DNA from: DATJBC01 sp035515515
GTDB taxonomy: Bacteria; Actinomycetota; Acidimicrobiia; Acidimicrobiales; UBA8190
Assembly (NCBI GenBank): GCA_035515515.1
Contig: DATJBC010000261.1
Span: forward strand, 1 to 5,763
DNA: 5,763 bases
Direction: 5' to 3'
In this document: positions 4,872-5,763 of the stretch, piece by piece
Position numbering within the stretch: position 1 is the first letter of the stretch
Layout of the letters: the number at the start of each line of letters is the position of its first letter
Program-made: the position numbers and the translations under genes
The notes under the pieces: model-generated
Seen by the model: only the letters and a program-made list of their open reading frames with translations
What the model was told of the DNA's origin: nothing
Database searches by the model: none

Positions 4872-5763
4872 TCAGTCCTCTTCGGCTGCGGCCCCGCCCG
4901 GGGCGATCACGATGTAGCGGCGGGGCTCCTCACCGACCGAACGGGTCGTGAGGCCACCGATCTCGTTGATGGCGTCGTGCACCACCTTGCGGTCGGCGGG
5001 GGACATCGGCTCGAGCGCCTGCTCGGTCCCGGAGCTCGCCACCTCCTCGGCGATCTGGGCGGCGAAGCGCTGCAGGGCGGCCGCCCGCTTGGCCCGGTAG
5101 CCGGCCACGTCGACCACGATCCGGCTGCTGTGGCCTCCGGTCTGCTTCTGGACGTAGGTGCGGGCGAGCTCCTGCAGCGCCGCCAGCGTGGCTCCTCCCG
5201 GGCCCACCAGGACCCCGAGCTCGGGGCCGTCCACGGCGACCTCGGCGGTCTCCTCGTCGAGCAGGCGGGTCGACACCTCGGCGTCCATCCCCAGCTCGGC
5301 CACCAGCCCGGCCACGAACTGCCGGGCCGCCTGCCCCTGCTCCTCAACGGACAGCGACTCCCCCACGGGCTCCTCCTTGGTCTCCCCGGATGCCCGGGAC
5401 CCCCTCTTCCTGGCGGAGGAGGCTCTCGCCGTTGTGGCCCTCCCCTGGTCGTCTCCGGGCTCCTCGGATCGCTCCGCCCCGGTGACCTCGCCGGCCGACC
5501 CGGCCGCCGGCCGCGCACGACGACGGCGGCTCGAGCCTCCGGGCCGCGTGCCGTTGCTACCGGCCCCTCCGGTTGCCTGCGCAGCGTCTTCGGCGCTTCG
5601 TTCGGCTACCGCCACGCCGGTCTCGGAGCGGCCCCGGCCTCCGGCGCCGGACTCGTTGCCACTAGCCGTGGTCGTACGACCACGGCCGCGACCGGCCCCT
5701 TCGCGCTGGGGCCCCCGCTGCTCGGACCCTCGCCGGCTGCGGCCCCGCTTGGGCCGGGGGCTG
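4872..5763 (-). CDS. jag: Jag/KhpB-family KH-R3H RNA-binding protein (N-terminus possibly beyond the window)
   Basis: Cytoplasmic single-strand nucleic-acid-binding protein normally encoded between yidC and rsmG. Counting from the only in-frame conventional start, GTG at 5615, the protein has 247 residues: a low-complexity Arg/Ser/Gly/Glu-rich tail (1-88), a KH domain (about 92-195) with the loop VGPGGATLAALQEL (137-150), and an R3H domain (about 201-237) with the signature ADRKVVHDAI (Arg209, His213). It ends in a short acidic tail. The core strongly resembles actinobacterial Jag; I see no separate Jag_N domain. The GTG at 5615 has no recognisable Shine-Dalgarno. The frame stays open for 49 more codons to the window edge, encoding Arg/Gly-rich sequence (e.g. 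GAGRGRGRTTTASG) similar in style to the tail, so I extend the call to the edge as 5'-partial. Alternatively, yidC could end at the TAG at 5662-5664 in another frame and jag could begin at 5615. The family call is firm; the start is not. Confidence 0.85.
   Translation of the reverse strand, partial: SPRPKRGRSRRGSEQRGPQREGAGRGRGRTTTASGNESGAGGRGRSETGVAVAERSAEDAAQATGGAGSNGTRPGGSSRRRRARPAAGSAGEVTGAERSEEPGDDQGRATTARASSARKRGSRASGETKEEPVGESLSVEEQGQAARQFVAGLVAELGMDAEVSTRLLDEETAEVAVDGPELGVLVGPGGATLAALQELARTYVQKQTGGHSSRIVVDVAGYRAKRAAALQRFAAQIAEEVASSGTEQALEPMSPADRKVVHDAINEIGGLTTRSVGEEPRRYIVIAPGGAAAEED

Overview
The window is a very GC-rich bacterial chromosomal segment. Its gene order is close to the Mycobacterium tuberculosis block trxC - cwlM / parB - parA - gid(rsmG) - jag, which lies near the replication origin in Actinobacteria. 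Together with GTG starts and protein types, this points to an actinobacterium. The extreme GC, divergent RsmG and minimal Jag would fit a deep lineage such as Acidimicrobiia, but that placement is inference.

Layout: on the + strand, the 3' part of a thioredoxin gene (2-322) is followed at once by a CwlM-like protein (about 349/370-1308) with two peptidoglycan-binding repeats and a decayed amidase-like domain. A 145-bp convergent intergenic region (1309-1453) holds three DnaA-box-like 9-mers at exact 12-bp spacing, superimposed on a dyad. On the - strand follow parB (1454-2380), parA (2367-3509, overlapping parB by 14 bp), a parA leader with a candidate promoter, a small LAGLIDADG-like protein gene (3632-3997), an AT-richer intergenic stretch with parS-like sequence (3998-4133), rsmG (4134-4826), and a jag/khpB-type KH-R3H gene (4872 to at least 5615, open to the window edge).

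Functionally, ParA and ParB form the origin segregation machine. DnaA-box-like and parS-like sequences in the two non-coding gaps fit an origin-proximal location. RsmG (16S rRNA methylation) and Jag (RNA binding) belong to the conserved rpmH-rnpA-yidC-jag-rsmG cluster. Thioredoxin and the CwlM-like protein form the opposing redox/cell-wall unit.

Most of the window is conserved housekeeping DNA. The points worth a second look are the amidase-like domain without its metal-ligand motifs and without a clear start codon, the phased DnaA-box cluster, the LAGLIDADG-like gene wedged between parA and rsmG beside a split parS-like sequence, the 128-residue ParA extension, the Arg/Gly-rich reading frame upstream of Jag, and an 18-bp duplication in rsmG.
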